Counted from the stretch's first letter, positions 17,594 through 26,906 are shown. The stretch: 64,000 nucleotides of DNA from Paenibacillus sp. FSL R7-0273 (GCF_000758625.1 NZ_CP009283.1:1499501-1563500), one strand, 5' to 3'. The notes: generated by a model not told the origin, from the sequence alone. Made by a program: numbers and translations.

Positions 17594-18523
17594 ATGGATT
17601 TCACTACACAGTTATTGATTGCGGCTATTTCCGCCGGAACACCGCTGCTGCTGGCTACGCTCGGCGGAATCCTGACCGAGCGTGCGGGCATCATCCAGCT
17701 TGGTGCGGAAGGGCTGATGCTGATGGGAGCCGTCAGCACCTGCATCGTCTATATCCGCAGCGGCAATCTGCTGCTGGCCTTGCTTGCCGCCATCGCCGTA
17801 ACCGCAGTGCTTGGCATGGTTCATTCTTTCCTCTGTGTGACGCTGAGGGCCAACCAGACGATGTCGGGGTTGGCGATGACGCTGTTCGGAAGCGGGCTTA
17901 GCGCCTATCTCGGCAAGTCGATCAGCGGTCTGCCGCTGCCGGGAACTTCGCCCAAGCTGGATTTAGGCTGGGTGAAAGAAATCCCGGTAATCGGTGATAT
18001 TTTCGGACGGCTGGATTATCTGACCTGGTTCAGCCTGCTGCTGGTTCTCGTGCTGCATCTGCTGATTCACCATACCTCCTGGGGACTGCATCTGCGGGCC
18101 GTCGGAGATAATCCGGCGACAGCGGATGTTATGGGGATCCGGGTACAGCTGATCCGCTACACCTATGTTACAGCCGGCGCTGCGTTGATTGGTCTTGCGG
18201 GAGCAGATATGGTGCTGGCCTATGCGCCGACCTGGAATGAAGGCCTGACAGCCGGCCGCGGCTGGATTGCCGTCGGACTTGTTATTTTTGCCAGATGGAA
18301 CCCGCTGCGCGCCCTCTTCTGCGCATATTTCTTCGGGGCGCTCGATTCACTGGGCTTCCGTATCCAGCTGCTGGGCAGTGTGGTGCCGTCGTATTTCCTT
18401 AAAATGATTCCTTACGTTGTAACCATCCTGGTGCTGATGTATCTCGGCTACCGCAACCGCAACAAGCCTTCGGGCACTCCGGAGTCGCTTGGGACGCCTT
18501 ACATCCGCGAGCAGCGGTTCTGA
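17594..18523 (+). CDS. nucleoside ABC transporter permease (NupQ-like)
   Basis: A 309-residue permease with about eight hydrophobic segments. It has the partner motif ERAGIIQLGAEGLMLMGAV and ending MIPYVVTILVLMYLGYRNRN, as in YufQ/NupQ. It is the last gene of the four-gene importer operon; a strong intrinsic terminator follows at 18567-18622. The ATG is preceded by GAAGGGAG. Confidence 0.9.
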   Translation: MDFTTQLLIAAISAGTPLLLATLGGILTERAGIIQLGAEGLMLMGAVSTCIVYIRSGNLLLALLAAIAVTAVLGMVHSFLCVTLRANQTMSGLAMTLFGSGLSAYLGKSISGLPLPGTSPKLDLGWVKEIPVIGDIFGRLDYLTWFSLLLVLVLHLLIHHTSWGLHLRAVGDNPATADVMGIRVQLIRYTYVTAGAALIGLAGADMVLAYAPTWNEGLTAGRGWIAVGLVIFARWNPLRALFCAYFFGALDSLGFRIQLLGSVVPSYFLKMIPYVVTILVLMYLGYRNRNKPSGTPESLGTPYIREQRF

Positions 18524-18566
18524 TCGTAGGAAGCGGAGACCATTTATCTGGTATAATCACTTCAAT

Positions 18567-18622
18567 CCATTTATTGTAGTTCAAGCATTTTACCGGTTGA
18601 ATACAGTAAATGGACTTTTTTT
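18567..18622 (+). terminator. intrinsic terminator of the nucleoside transporter operon
   Basis: CCATTTATTGTAGTTCAA (18567-18584) pairs with TTGAATACAGTAAATGG (18597-18613), with one mismatch and one bulge, followed by a seven-T run. Confidence 0.85.
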
Positions 18623-18688
18623 ACCCTGAAAGTTATATGAGAAATATCATTGCGCAGTTAATAAGCTGATAGAAAGCGAGGCAGAAGT

Positions 18689-19222
18689 ATGAGCGCAGAA
18701 GCAAAAAATTTAACATTAGAGCAGGTTAACGGCATGAGCCGGGAGCAGTTTGTGGCAGTGCTTGGCGGGATTTTTGAACATTCACCCTGGGTGGCTGAGG
18801 GGGCTTACACCGGGATCCCGTTTCATTCTGTGGAGGAGCTGCACCGTGTAATGCTGCAAACGGCACGGAGTGCACCGCATAGTCAGGTTGATGAGCTGCT
18901 GAGGTCCCATCCGGATCTGGCGACTAGGCTGCAGGTGACCCCGCTGTCGGCGGCGGAGCAGCAGGGAGCAGGTCTTGACCGGCTGACTGCAGAGGAGTTC
19001 GAGCTGCTGACCGGGCTGAATGCGGCATACACGGAGAAGTTCGGCTTTCCGTTTATCCTGGCCGTCAGAGGCAAGAACAAGGATGACATTATATCGGCTA
19101 TTTCCGCGCGGGTGCATCATCCGCTGGAGCAGGAGCGGGAGCAGGCCCTGCACGAGATCGGCCGGATCACCGGCTTCCGGCTGCGCGATCTGCTGCCGGA
19201 GCCGGAGGGGACGGTACGATGA
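18689..19222 (+). CDS. uraD: OHCU decarboxylase
   Basis: A 177-residue 2-oxo-4-hydroxy-4-carboxy-5-ureidoimidazoline decarboxylase, the enzyme that makes S-allantoin. Family motifs are visible: FEHSPWVAEGAY, SHPDLATRLQ (the catalytic His lies in HPDLA) and TEKFGFPFILAVRGK. In B. subtilis this domain is fused to urate oxidase in PucL; here it stands alone. The stop overlaps the start of the HIU hydrolase (ATGA), matching consecutive pathway steps. The start is preceded by GAAAGCGAGG. Confidence 0.9.
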   Translation: MSAEAKNLTLEQVNGMSREQFVAVLGGIFEHSPWVAEGAYTGIPFHSVEELHRVMLQTARSAPHSQVDELLRSHPDLATRLQVTPLSAAEQQGAGLDRLTAEEFELLTGLNAAYTEKFGFPFILAVRGKNKDDIISAISARVHHPLEQEREQALHEIGRITGFRLRDLLPEPEGTVR

Positions 19223-19602
19223 GCGGGCGGCTGACCACCCATGTGCTGGACACTTCAAGGGGAGTGCCTGCTGCCGGGATGGTGATCCAGCTGCGGAAGC
19301 TTGATGGCGGAGCGGGTGAGCTGCTGCGTGAAGCAGTGACGAACAGCGACGGCCGGCTGGATGCCCCGCTGCTGTCGGGCGCCGAGCTTGCATCCGGCAG
19401 CTATGAGCTGCTGTTTATGGCCGGGGATTATTTCCGGGCCGCTGCCCGGGAGTCGGCTGGAGCCGGAGGGGCGGCAGCGGAGCCCGGGGTGCTTTTTCTG
19501 GAACAGATTCCGATCCGTTTCAGCATTGTTGATACCGCAGAGCATTATCATGTTCCGCTGATTGTAGCACCCGGAGGGTACAGCACGTACCGGGGAAGCT
19601 GA
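19219..19602 (+). CDS. pucM: 5-hydroxyisourate hydrolase (transthyretin-like)
   Basis: A 127-residue transthyretin-related protein that opens 5-hydroxyisourate, the product of urate oxidation. The diagnostic N-terminus LTTHVLDTSRGVPAAGM and C-terminus YHVPLIVAPGGYSTYRGS with the YRGS signature are both intact. The core is slightly diverged and Ala/Gly-rich near residues 75-90 (ARESAGAGGAAAEPG). It is translationally coupled to uraD and followed after 37 bp by allantoinase. Confidence 0.92.
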   Translation: MSGRLTTHVLDTSRGVPAAGMVIQLRKLDGGAGELLREAVTNSDGRLDAPLLSGAELASGSYELLFMAGDYFRAAARESAGAGGAAAEPGVLFLEQIPIRFSIVDTAEHYHVPLIVAPGGYSTYRGS

Positions 19603-19639
19603 CACAATAATTTGAACCGATGGCGGAGGTGGCCGGACT

Positions 19640-21034
19640 ATGAAGGAATCATTTGAGCTTATCATCAGGAACGGGGAGGTAGTGCTGCCCGGAGAAGTAG
19701 TGAAGCTGGATATTGCAGTAAAGGACGGGAAAATAGCCATGCTGGGCCGGGATCTGCCGGCTCTTCCGGACACCCGGATCATTGACGCGGAAGGGCTGTA
19801 TGTACTGCCCGGTATGATTGATATGCATGTGCACTTTAACGAGCCGTCCTTTGGACATTGGGAAGGCTTCCGCAGCGGCTCGGCGGCGCTTGCTGCGGGG
19901 GGCTGCACCTGCTATGCCGATATGCCGCTGAACGGCAATCCGCCTACGGTAAATCTGGCCGCGCTGCAGCTCAAGGCCGAAGCCGCGTCCGGGAACTCCG
20001 CCGTTGATTATGTGCTGTGGGGCGGACTGGTCCCCGGCAATCTGGAGGAGCTGGAGAAGCTGGCCGCAGCCGGAGTTACCGGCTTCAAGGCGTTCATCTC
20101 CAATCCCGGAGGTGAAGGAGAGGGCCGCTTCCGCGAGGTGGATGACGACACCCTGTATCAGGGAATGCAGCGGATTGCCGCCTTCGGCGGTATTCTGGCA
20201 TTGCATGCAGAGAGTGAAGAGATGACGGGAACGCTGTCTGCGGACGCTGTGCGGAGCGGGCGGACCGGCGCGCGTGACTTTGCCGCCTCCCGTCCGGTAG
20301 AGGCGGAGCTTGAGGCGGTTGCCAGGGCGCTGCTATACAGTGAGCGCACAGGCTGCCGGCTGCATTTTGTGCATATCAGCACGGCGGCAGCCATTGATAT
20401 GATCCATGAAGCGAAGCTGCGCGGGCTCGATGTATCAGCCGAGACCTGCCCGCATTACCTGGTTCTGAATGAGAACAGCCTGGAGGAGCTGGGGGCGCTG
20501 GCCAAATGTGCGCCGCCGCTGCGCAGCCCGGAGGAGCAGGAGAAGCTGTGGCAGGTGCTGGCTGAGGGGCGGATTGAGCTGATCGCCTCCGATCACTCGC
20601 CATGCCCTCCGGAGCTGAAGCTTGATCCCGGTCTAAGCTTCTTTGAGGCCTGGGGCGGCATCTCCGGGGCGCAGAGCAGCCTGGAGCTGATGTTCCATGA
20701 AGGCGTATATAAGCGCGGATTGCCGGTTACACAGCTCGCAGCATTGCTGGCAGAGCAGCCGGCACGGCGCTTCGGGCTGGATCACCGCAAGGGCTCCATC
20801 AGGCCGGGGCTGGATGCCGATCTGGTCCTGCTGGACCCGAACCATCCTTACACCCTGAAGGCAGAGGAGCTCCTATACCGTCATAAACACAGCCCTTATA
20901 CCGGCATGACTTTATCCTGCAGAGTCAAGGCAACCCTTAGCCGCGGAGCTGTGGTGTACACCGCAGAAGCTGGCCTGCTAATTGAAGATGGCGGTGAATG
21001 GCTGCGGGTTAACGAAGGACAGCCTGCCCAATGA
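19640..21034 (+). CDS. allB: allantoinase
   Basis: A 464-residue metal-dependent cyclic amidohydrolase that converts allantoin to allantoate. Metal-binding motifs are DMHVHFNEP, the carboxylated-lysine segment GVTGFKAFISNPG, HISTAAAIDMI and CPHYL, ending with ASDHSPCPPELK. These and the position between HIU hydrolase and allantoate amidohydrolase distinguish it from dihydroorotase and hydantoinase (B. subtilis name pucH). The stop overlaps the next start by four bases. Confidence 0.92.
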   Translation: MKESFELIIRNGEVVLPGEVVKLDIAVKDGKIAMLGRDLPALPDTRIIDAEGLYVLPGMIDMHVHFNEPSFGHWEGFRSGSAALAAGGCTCYADMPLNGNPPTVNLAALQLKAEAASGNSAVDYVLWGGLVPGNLEELEKLAAAGVTGFKAFISNPGGEGEGRFREVDDDTLYQGMQRIAAFGGILALHAESEEMTGTLSADAVRSGRTGARDFAASRPVEAELEAVARALLYSERTGCRLHFVHISTAAAIDMIHEAKLRGLDVSAETCPHYLVLNENSLEELGALAKCAPPLRSPEEQEKLWQVLAEGRIELIASDHSPCPPELKLDPGLSFFEAWGGISGAQSSLELMFHEGVYKRGLPVTQLAALLAEQPARRFGLDHRKGSIRPGLDADLVLLDPNHPYTLKAEELLYRHKHSPYTGMTLSCRVKATLSRGAVVYTAEAGLLIEDGGEWLRVNEGQPAQ

Positions 21035-22317
21035 ACGCGCCGGCTATGAAAGTACCTGCGCAGCAGATGCTGGACCTGCTGGAGGAGCTTGCCGTCTTCA
21101 GCGCTCCGGGTCCGGGCGTATCCCGGCTGCTCTACACCCCGGAATGGCTGAAGGCGCAGCGTTTTCTGCAGGAGAGAATGGCTGCGCTTGGCATGAAGGT
21201 CAGGACGGACGGGGTGGGAAATGTCTATGGAAGGATTACAGGCTCACAGCCGGCTGCTAAAGTCATTTTAACGGGCTCGCATATGGATACTGTGCTGAAC
21301 GGCGGAAAATATGACGGTGCCTACGGGATTGCTGCTGCTGTTACTGCGCTCCACTACTTGAGGCAGCACTTCGGCCAGCCGCTGCGGACAGTGGAGGCCG
21401 TTGCCTTCTGCGAGGAGGAGGGCAGCCGTTTTCCGCTCGCCTACTGGGGCTCGGGTAATGTCACCGGGTTGTATGACGGAAGCGAAGCGGACAGCTGCGC
21501 CGATTCTGCAGGAGTGACAATCGCTTCAGCGATGGCGGCTTGCGGATTGGCGGGCGGTCCTGAGGACCGCGGAAGTGCAGCTGTAGCAGACAGTGCAGGG
21601 AGGGATATCCCTCTTAGAGAGGATATCGGCGCATTTGTCGAGCTGCATATCGAGCAGGGCATTGTGCTGGAGCAGGCAGGCTTGGAGATCGGGATTGTTG
21701 AAGCCATTGCCGGACAGCGGCGGTATAGTGTAAAGGTTGCCGGCAGCACAAACCATGCCGGCACCACCCCCATGGGACTGAGGCGTGATGCGCTTGCCGG
21801 AGCTGCGGAGCTGCTGCTTGCCATGGAGCAGGCGGCGGCTGCTGCGGGTGATCCGCTGGTAGCCACCTGCGGAAAGCTGGAGGCAGTGCCGGGCACACCC
21901 AATGTAATTCCCGGCGAGGTGGAGTTTACACTGGATATAAGGCACAGTGAGGCTGTTGCGCTGGAGCATTTTTGTTCCAGGCTGCTGGCTGCGTTTGAGG
22001 GGATTGCCGCTAAGCGGGGGCTTACCTTGCAGTTTACGGTTAACCTGGCCACATCTCCAGCACCTATGAATACGGGATTAAATCAACAGCTTGAGCATAT
22101 AGCACGCCAGCAGGGGAGAAGCTTCCGCAGTATGGTGAGCGGAGCAGGCCATGATGCCCAGCTCTTTGCGCCTGTGTGTCCCACGTCCATGATCTTTGTT
22201 CCGAGCCGGGCGGGCATCAGCCACTCTCCGGAGGAGTATTCTTCGCCCGATGAGCTGGCTGCGGGATTAAATCTGCTTACAGCCATATTATATGAGCTTG
22301 CCTATAAAGAGAGCTGA
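21031..22317 (+). CDS. allC: allantoate amidohydrolase
   Basis: A 428-residue M20-family amidohydrolase that releases ammonia and CO2 from allantoate to give ureidoglycine. Metal ligands sit in GSHMDTVLNGGKYDGAYG and FCEEEGSRFP; HIEQGIVLEQAG and NHAGTTPMGLRRDAL are the dimerisation and substrate motifs; SGAGHDAQLF provides the last His. B. subtilis name pucF. The gene is coupled to allantoinase (ATGA) and followed 20 bp later by the ureidoglycine aminotransferase. Confidence 0.92.
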   Translation: MNAPAMKVPAQQMLDLLEELAVFSAPGPGVSRLLYTPEWLKAQRFLQERMAALGMKVRTDGVGNVYGRITGSQPAAKVILTGSHMDTVLNGGKYDGAYGIAAAVTALHYLRQHFGQPLRTVEAVAFCEEEGSRFPLAYWGSGNVTGLYDGSEADSCADSAGVTIASAMAACGLAGGPEDRGSAAVADSAGRDIPLREDIGAFVELHIEQGIVLEQAGLEIGIVEAIAGQRRYSVKVAGSTNHAGTTPMGLRRDALAGAAELLLAMEQAAAAAGDPLVATCGKLEAVPGTPNVIPGEVEFTLDIRHSEAVALEHFCSRLLAAFEGIAAKRGLTLQFTVNLATSPAPMNTGLNQQLEHIARQQGRSFRSMVSGAGHDAQLFAPVCPTSMIFVPSRAGISHSPEEYSSPDELAAGLNLLTAILYELAYKES

Positions 22318-22337
22318 CAATTGAGGGAGAGATTTGC

Positions 22338-23570
22338 ATGAAGCGGTACGAAGATTTGGCGCCGTCCTTGCGGTGCATTATGACTCCGGGGCCGGTAGAG
22401 GTGGATCCGCGTGTATTACGGGCCATGTCGTTTCCGGTACTGGGCCAGTTCGATCCTGAATTTACAAATATCATGAACGAAACGATGGGCATGCTGCGTG
22501 AACTGTTCGTTACAAATAACAAATGGGCGTTCCCCGTAGACGGCACCTCGCGCTCGGGCATTGAGGCCGTGATGGTTAGCCTGATCGCACCGGGCGACCG
22601 CGTGCTTATTCCGGTCTTTGGCCGGTTCGGCCATCTGCTGCATGAGATTGCGGAACGCTGCGGAGCTGAGGTGTATACGATAGAGAAAGAATGGGGCAGC
22701 GTGTTTGCGCCGGAGGAAGTAATCGCTGCAATCCGCAGCTTCAAGCCGGATGTGGTGGCTATTGTCCACGGCGAGACATCGACCGGGCGTATCCAGCCGC
22801 TGGCCGAAATCGGGCGGGCCTGCCGGGAGCAGGATGCCCTGCTGATTGTGGATGCTGTTGCTACCATTGGAGGTGTACCGGTAGAAACGGATGCATGGAT
22901 GCTGGATGCCGTCATCGGAGGGACGCAGAAATGCCTGTCGATTCCTTCCGGTATGGCTCCGGTTACGTATAATGAGCGGGCGGAGGCCAAACTGCTGAAG
23001 CGCAAGCAGGTCGAACGCGGGCTTAGAACAGGCGAATTTGAGGCAGGAGAGCTGCCGCCTGTACGCAGTAATTATTTTGATCTGAGCATGCTGCAGGATT
23101 ACTGGAGTCCCCAGCGGCTGAATCACCATACAGAGATGACGTCAATGCTATATGCGCTGCGGGAGGGCCTGCGGCTGGTGCTGGAGGAAGGCCTTGAGGC
23201 GCGGCATGCGCGGCATGCCCTGCATGAGCAGGCACTGGTTGCCGGACTTGCAGCAATGGGCCTTGAGCTGTACGGTGATCCGGAATGTAAGCTTACGGTA
23301 GTGGCCTGTGTGCTGATCCCGGGGGGCATTGACGGAGAGTCTGTCCGCAGCATGCTGCTGGAGCATTTCGGTATTGAGATCGCCAGCTCATTCGGTCCGC
23401 TTAAGGGGAAGATCTGGCGCATCGGCACCATGGGCTTCAGCTGCCGTGAAAATAATGTGCTGCGCGTACTCGGGGCGCTTGAGGCTGCACTTTTGCGGCA
23501 TGGGCACACTCTGTCTCCCGGCCTTAGTGTCCAGGCGGCACTTGACGTATATGAACCAAAAGGTAGATAA
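22338..23570 (+). CDS. pucG: (S)-ureidoglycine-glyoxylate aminotransferase
   Basis: A 410-residue class V PLP-dependent aminotransferase. The N-terminal TPGPVEVDPRVLRAMSFPVL, the active-site loop HGETSTGRIQPL and the Schiff-base lysine in GGTQKCLSIPSGMAPVTYN are typical of PucG. It moves the amino group of ureidoglycine to glyoxylate, giving glycine and oxalurate; oxalurate can yield oxamate, which would fit the GGT-like and amidase genes at the start of the cluster. The start follows GAGGGAG. Confidence 0.88.
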   Translation: MKRYEDLAPSLRCIMTPGPVEVDPRVLRAMSFPVLGQFDPEFTNIMNETMGMLRELFVTNNKWAFPVDGTSRSGIEAVMVSLIAPGDRVLIPVFGRFGHLLHEIAERCGAEVYTIEKEWGSVFAPEEVIAAIRSFKPDVVAIVHGETSTGRIQPLAEIGRACREQDALLIVDAVATIGGVPVETDAWMLDAVIGGTQKCLSIPSGMAPVTYNERAEAKLLKRKQVERGLRTGEFEAGELPPVRSNYFDLSMLQDYWSPQRLNHHTEMTSMLYALREGLRLVLEEGLEARHARHALHEQALVAGLAAMGLELYGDPECKLTVVACVLIPGGIDGESVRSMLLEHFGIEIASSFGPLKGKIWRIGTMGFSCRENNVLRVLGALEAALLRHGHTLSPGLSVQAALDVYEPKGR

Positions 23571-23652
23571 TCTTCTGAACGGTAACTGGAGAAATGGTAT
23601 TTGGAAGCTTACGGACGGTCCTGCCGGGCCGGCTGTCCAGGCTTTACCCAGG

Positions 23653-23692
23653 AAACGGCTTGCGTCCCGCGAAGGGCGGCAAAGCCGTTTTT
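23653..23692 (+). terminator. intrinsic terminator after pucG
   Basis: AAACGGCTT (23653-23661) pairs with AAGCCGTTT (23682-23690) around a 20-nt loop and runs into TTTTT. It separates pucG from adenine deaminase. Confidence 0.7.
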
Positions 23693-23704
23693 ATTAAAAT
23701 ATAA

Positions 23705-23960
23705 GCTATATAGATCAAACAAAAATTATACAATTAGGGAAAGTGGCGGAGGGGAGTTTTGGAACTGTAGGAGCGGTAGCGACCGCCTGAAAGCTTTTCG
23801 CAGAAAAGCTCGCTACGTAAGCATAATCAGTCTGCGGATTTCAACCGCGAACAGCGGTACAGATCAGGAAATCTGCAGACAACAGCGGCCGGAAGTCCAA
23901 ACATTCTCTGGAGTCACGTCCAAACCTAATCTTGAAATTTATCAGTTAAATCTATATAGC
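23705..23960. mobile_element. 256-bp element with terminal inverted repeats and a structured core
   Basis: The ends are GCTATATAGATCAAAC (23705-23720) and GTTAAATCTATATAGC (23945-23960), inverted repeats matching at 14 of 16 positions. No transposase is encoded. The core contains nested hairpins. GTAGCG/CGCTAC encloses AGCTTTTC-GCA-GAAAAGCT (23776-23816). GTCTGCGGATTTC pairs with GAAATCTGCAGAC (23830-23842 with 23868-23880) around ACCGC/GCGGT. The 3' part (GGAAGTCCAAACATTC... TGGAGTCACG) recurs in the element at 61857-61968. It ends only 21 bp before the ade start codon. Confidence 0.75.
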
Positions 23961-23981
23961 AAATCGGAGGGAGTGGAAGTC

Positions 23982-25787
23982 ATGTCATTCAAAAGAAAGC
24001 CTTTGGCGGATTGTGTGCCTGAGCTGGTGGCTACGGCCCGCGGTGATCAGAAGGCATCCCTGGTTATAACGGGAGGGAAGCTGGTCAATGTGGTTTCCGG
24101 AGAAATACTGGAGGGAATGTCTGTTGCGGTGCAGGGGGGACGCATCGCTTATGTGGGCAAGGATGTTTCGCATACCATTGGTGAGCATACACAGATTATT
24201 GATGCAGCCGGTAAATATATCGCACCGGGATTGCTTGACGGCCACTGCCATATCGAGAGCACACAGCTTACGGTGACGGAATTTGCCCGGGCGGTGCTGC
24301 CGCTGGGGACGACGGGCGGATTTTTTGATGCCCATGAAATTGCCAATGTATTCGGGCTGAAGGGCATTAAGCTGATGCTGGATGAAATGCGCGGAACGCC
24401 GCTGGCAGCCTATATGCAGGTAGCCTCCTGCGTACCGTCAGCGGGTGCAGAATTCGAAACCACCGGGGCCTCGCTGGGACCGGCAGAGGTAGCGGAGGCT
24501 TTTACCTGGGGCGAGGATGTAATTGCTCTTGGCGAGGTGATGAACTTCCCGGGCGTTGTGTACGGTGATGACAAAATGCTCGGTGAAATCCAGGCGACGC
24601 TGCGTGCCGGACGGTATGTTGACGGGCATTTCACCTGGCCTTCCAGTGACTGGAGGCTTCCGGTCTATGCCGCCGCAGGTGTTACGGGTGATCATGAATG
24701 TGTAACGGCAGAGGATGTCATTGAACGTGTACGTCTGGGGATGTACGCCAAAATGCGCCGCGGCTCCGCCTGGCATGATGTTGCCAAGACAATCACCGCG
24801 CATACAGAGCACGGGCTGGACTCCCGCCGGATGATGCTGGTTACCGATGACCGGAGCTCGGAATCACTGCGTGATGAAGGGCATATGGATTTTGTGGTGC
24901 GCCATGCAATTTCCCAGGGCGTAAAGCCGGTGACCGCCTTCCAGATGGCAACGATTAATACCGCTGAACGCTTCGGAGTGGCCCGTGACATCGGTTCGAT
25001 TACACCGGGCTCCTGTGCCGATATTATTTTGCTCGACGGCAATCTGGCCGATGTACATGTGGTGACGACTATTGCTGCCGGTGTGGTAGTGGCTGAAAAC
25101 GGGATTATGACGGCTGAGCTTCCTGTCTATACCTATCCTGAGGAAGTGCGTGCCTCTGTACATCTGCAGCAGCTGCCGGTGCCGGAGGATTTCGTCATTC
25201 AGGCTCCGGCCGAGTCGGGTATGCTTGCTACCCGTGTAATCAAGGTTATCGAGAACCACGTAGAGACGGAGGAGCTGATCATCCAGCTGCCGGTGGAGAA
25301 CGGGGTGCTGCAGGTCGGCAGCGGCCTCTGCAAAATCGCCGTATTCGAGCGGCACAAGGGAACCGGCAACAAATCGGTAGGCGTAGTAGAAGGGATCGGC
25401 TTCCATGAGCCTGCGGCGATTGCGATGACGGTAGCCCATGACAGCCATAACGTGCTGGTGATCGGAAATAGCGATGTCCTGATGGCAAAAGCGGCAGCAG
25501 CCGTAGCTGAAGCCCAAGGCGGCGTAGCGGTCATTACGGAGACGGGAACCACGCTATTCCCGCTGGCCATTGCCGGACTGATGTCGGCAGAGCCGTTCGA
25601 AGTGGCAGCTGCCCAGTCAGCGGCGATCAGCACAGCGCTGTATGATGCAGGCTGCACGCTTAATTACGCTTTTATGACACTGTCCCTGCTGGCGCTTGCC
25701 GTTATCCCGACCCTGCGGATTTCCGACAAGGGGCTGGTGCGGATCTCACCGGAAGACGGTATCCAGCTGGTGCCGTTATTCTGCTGA
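23982..25787 (+). CDS. ade: adenine deaminase
   Basis: A 601-residue amidohydrolase-superfamily enzyme converting adenine to hypoxanthine, which feeds purine breakdown. Typical features are the N-terminal ITGGKLVNVVSGE, the metal motif DGHCHIESTQLT, VTGDHECVTAEDVIERVRLG, LVTDDRSSESLRDEGHMDF, and the C-terminal domain with VGVVEGIGFHEPAAIAMTVA and HDSHNV. ATG 23982 has CGGAGGGAG upstream. The frame is open further upstream, but that part is the intergenic element. The gene is cut off from pucG by a terminator and the inverted-repeat element, so its promoter probably lies in or after that element. Confidence 0.9.
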   Translation: MSFKRKPLADCVPELVATARGDQKASLVITGGKLVNVVSGEILEGMSVAVQGGRIAYVGKDVSHTIGEHTQIIDAAGKYIAPGLLDGHCHIESTQLTVTEFARAVLPLGTTGGFFDAHEIANVFGLKGIKLMLDEMRGTPLAAYMQVASCVPSAGAEFETTGASLGPAEVAEAFTWGEDVIALGEVMNFPGVVYGDDKMLGEIQATLRAGRYVDGHFTWPSSDWRLPVYAAAGVTGDHECVTAEDVIERVRLGMYAKMRRGSAWHDVAKTITAHTEHGLDSRRMMLVTDDRSSESLRDEGHMDFVVRHAISQGVKPVTAFQMATINTAERFGVARDIGSITPGSCADIILLDGNLADVHVVTTIAAGVVVAENGIMTAELPVYTYPEEVRASVHLQQLPVPEDFVIQAPAESGMLATRVIKVIENHVETEELIIQLPVENGVLQVGSGLCKIAVFERHKGTGNKSVGVVEGIGFHEPAAIAMTVAHDSHNVLVIGNSDVLMAKAAAAVAEAQGGVAVITETGTTLFPLAIAGLMSAEPFEVAAAQSAAISTALYDAGCTLNYAFMTLSLLALAVIPTLRISDKGLVRISPEDGIQLVPLFC

Positions 25788-25815
25788 TCCGGCAGCCTGC
25801 AGGCTGCTTTGCAGC

Positions 25816-25865
25816 ACAACAAAAATGCCTTCAGCCGTTTTCTGGCCTGTAGGCATTTTTGTTGT
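25816..25865. terminator. bidirectional terminator after ade
   Basis: ACAACAAAAATGCCT (25816-25830) pairs perfectly with AGGCATTTTTGTTGT (25851-25865). The T-rich arms serve both ade and the convergent serine-hydrolase gene. Confidence 0.85.
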
Positions 25866-25889
25866 ATAGCTCAAATATAGCTGGATTTT

Positions 25890-26906
25890 CTAATGAAACT
25901 GACGATATAAACATTCAATAAACGTATAAGTCTCCGTCCAATCGAGACTGGCTGCGTTACAGAGCAGAACCACACTGAACTGCTGTTCGTAGAACCTTAC
26001 AATAATACTCCGGAAGCCTGCGTCACCGCCTGTATGCCAGATGGTTGGGGTGCCGCAGCGTTCCTGAATCATTCATCCGTAGCTGTAGCCGCCCCAAAAT
26101 TCGGTTAAAGGCTTGCCAGATGAGTCCAGGCCGGGAGTAAAAATAGCGCGCTGTGCCTCCTCACCCAGCAGCAGATTCCCGTATAGTGCATCATCCCACT
26201 TTTTCATATCCTCCAAGGTAGAAAAGACATTCGCCGCACCAGTGGCGAACGTATCCGCGTAATTGCATTTCCAGCTCTCTCCGTACCTTTCATATCCGTA
26301 GGCCCGGTTAGAAATAACCGGCTGCTCTTCATTGAAGACCGTAGTGTTCTCCATACCAGTGACCCCGAATATATATTGCTTCAGATAGTCCCGTAAAGAC
26401 AAGCCTGTTACCCGCTCAATAATCAGCGCCAGCAGCACATAGTTGGAGTTAGAGTATTCAAAAGCACTGCCCGGAGTGAAACGGAGCTGCTTCTGCTGTG
26501 TAAGTAAGCTGAGAATCTCGGCGTTGTCTGAGTGAAGTGCGTTCTGGCGCGCTTTTTGCCACAAAAGATCATTGTAGTCTGTGAAACCTGCCGAATGGTG
26601 GGCCAGCTCACTGATTGTGACCTCCCCTGCATAATGCCGGAGCTCCGGTACAAACCGGTTCAGCTTGTCCTTGGCGCAAAGCTCGCCCCGTTCCATAAGC
26701 TGGAGGATAGCCATGCCGGTAAACGGCTTCGAGACTGAGGCCAGGTTAAATACACTGTTCAATTGCAGTGGTATCCTATGTTCACAGCTCGCGAGACCGA
26801 AGGTATCCTGATAGACTATTTTCCCTTTTAAGTTAGCGATCGCACCGATTCCGGGGCTGCTGTCATTAAACGCTGTAAAAGAATCCTTGAGTCGCAAGCC
26901 GTTCAT
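25890..26906 (-). pseudogene. class C beta-lactamase-like serine hydrolase, interrupted by in-frame TGA
   Basis: Read through, this gives a 338-residue penicillin-binding/esterase-type serine hydrolase. SxxK is in NLASVSKPFTGM and the YxN motif in FEYSNSNYVLL. After GGYSYG an in-frame TGA (26073-26075) interrupts, and the same frame continues with MIQERCGTPTIWHTGGDAGF, which holds the third catalytic motif (HTG). Family members often have an aromatic residue at the stop position, so a single TGG-to-TGA change is the simplest explanation. The upstream fragment alone (277 residues) lacks the HTG motif and should be inactive. Start and GGAGG site are intact. Confidence 0.8.

Noticed and set aside
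23571..23981. Purine riboswitch upstream of adenine deaminase
   Set aside because: No purine-aptamer core sequences were found; the structure there belongs to the inverted-repeat element.
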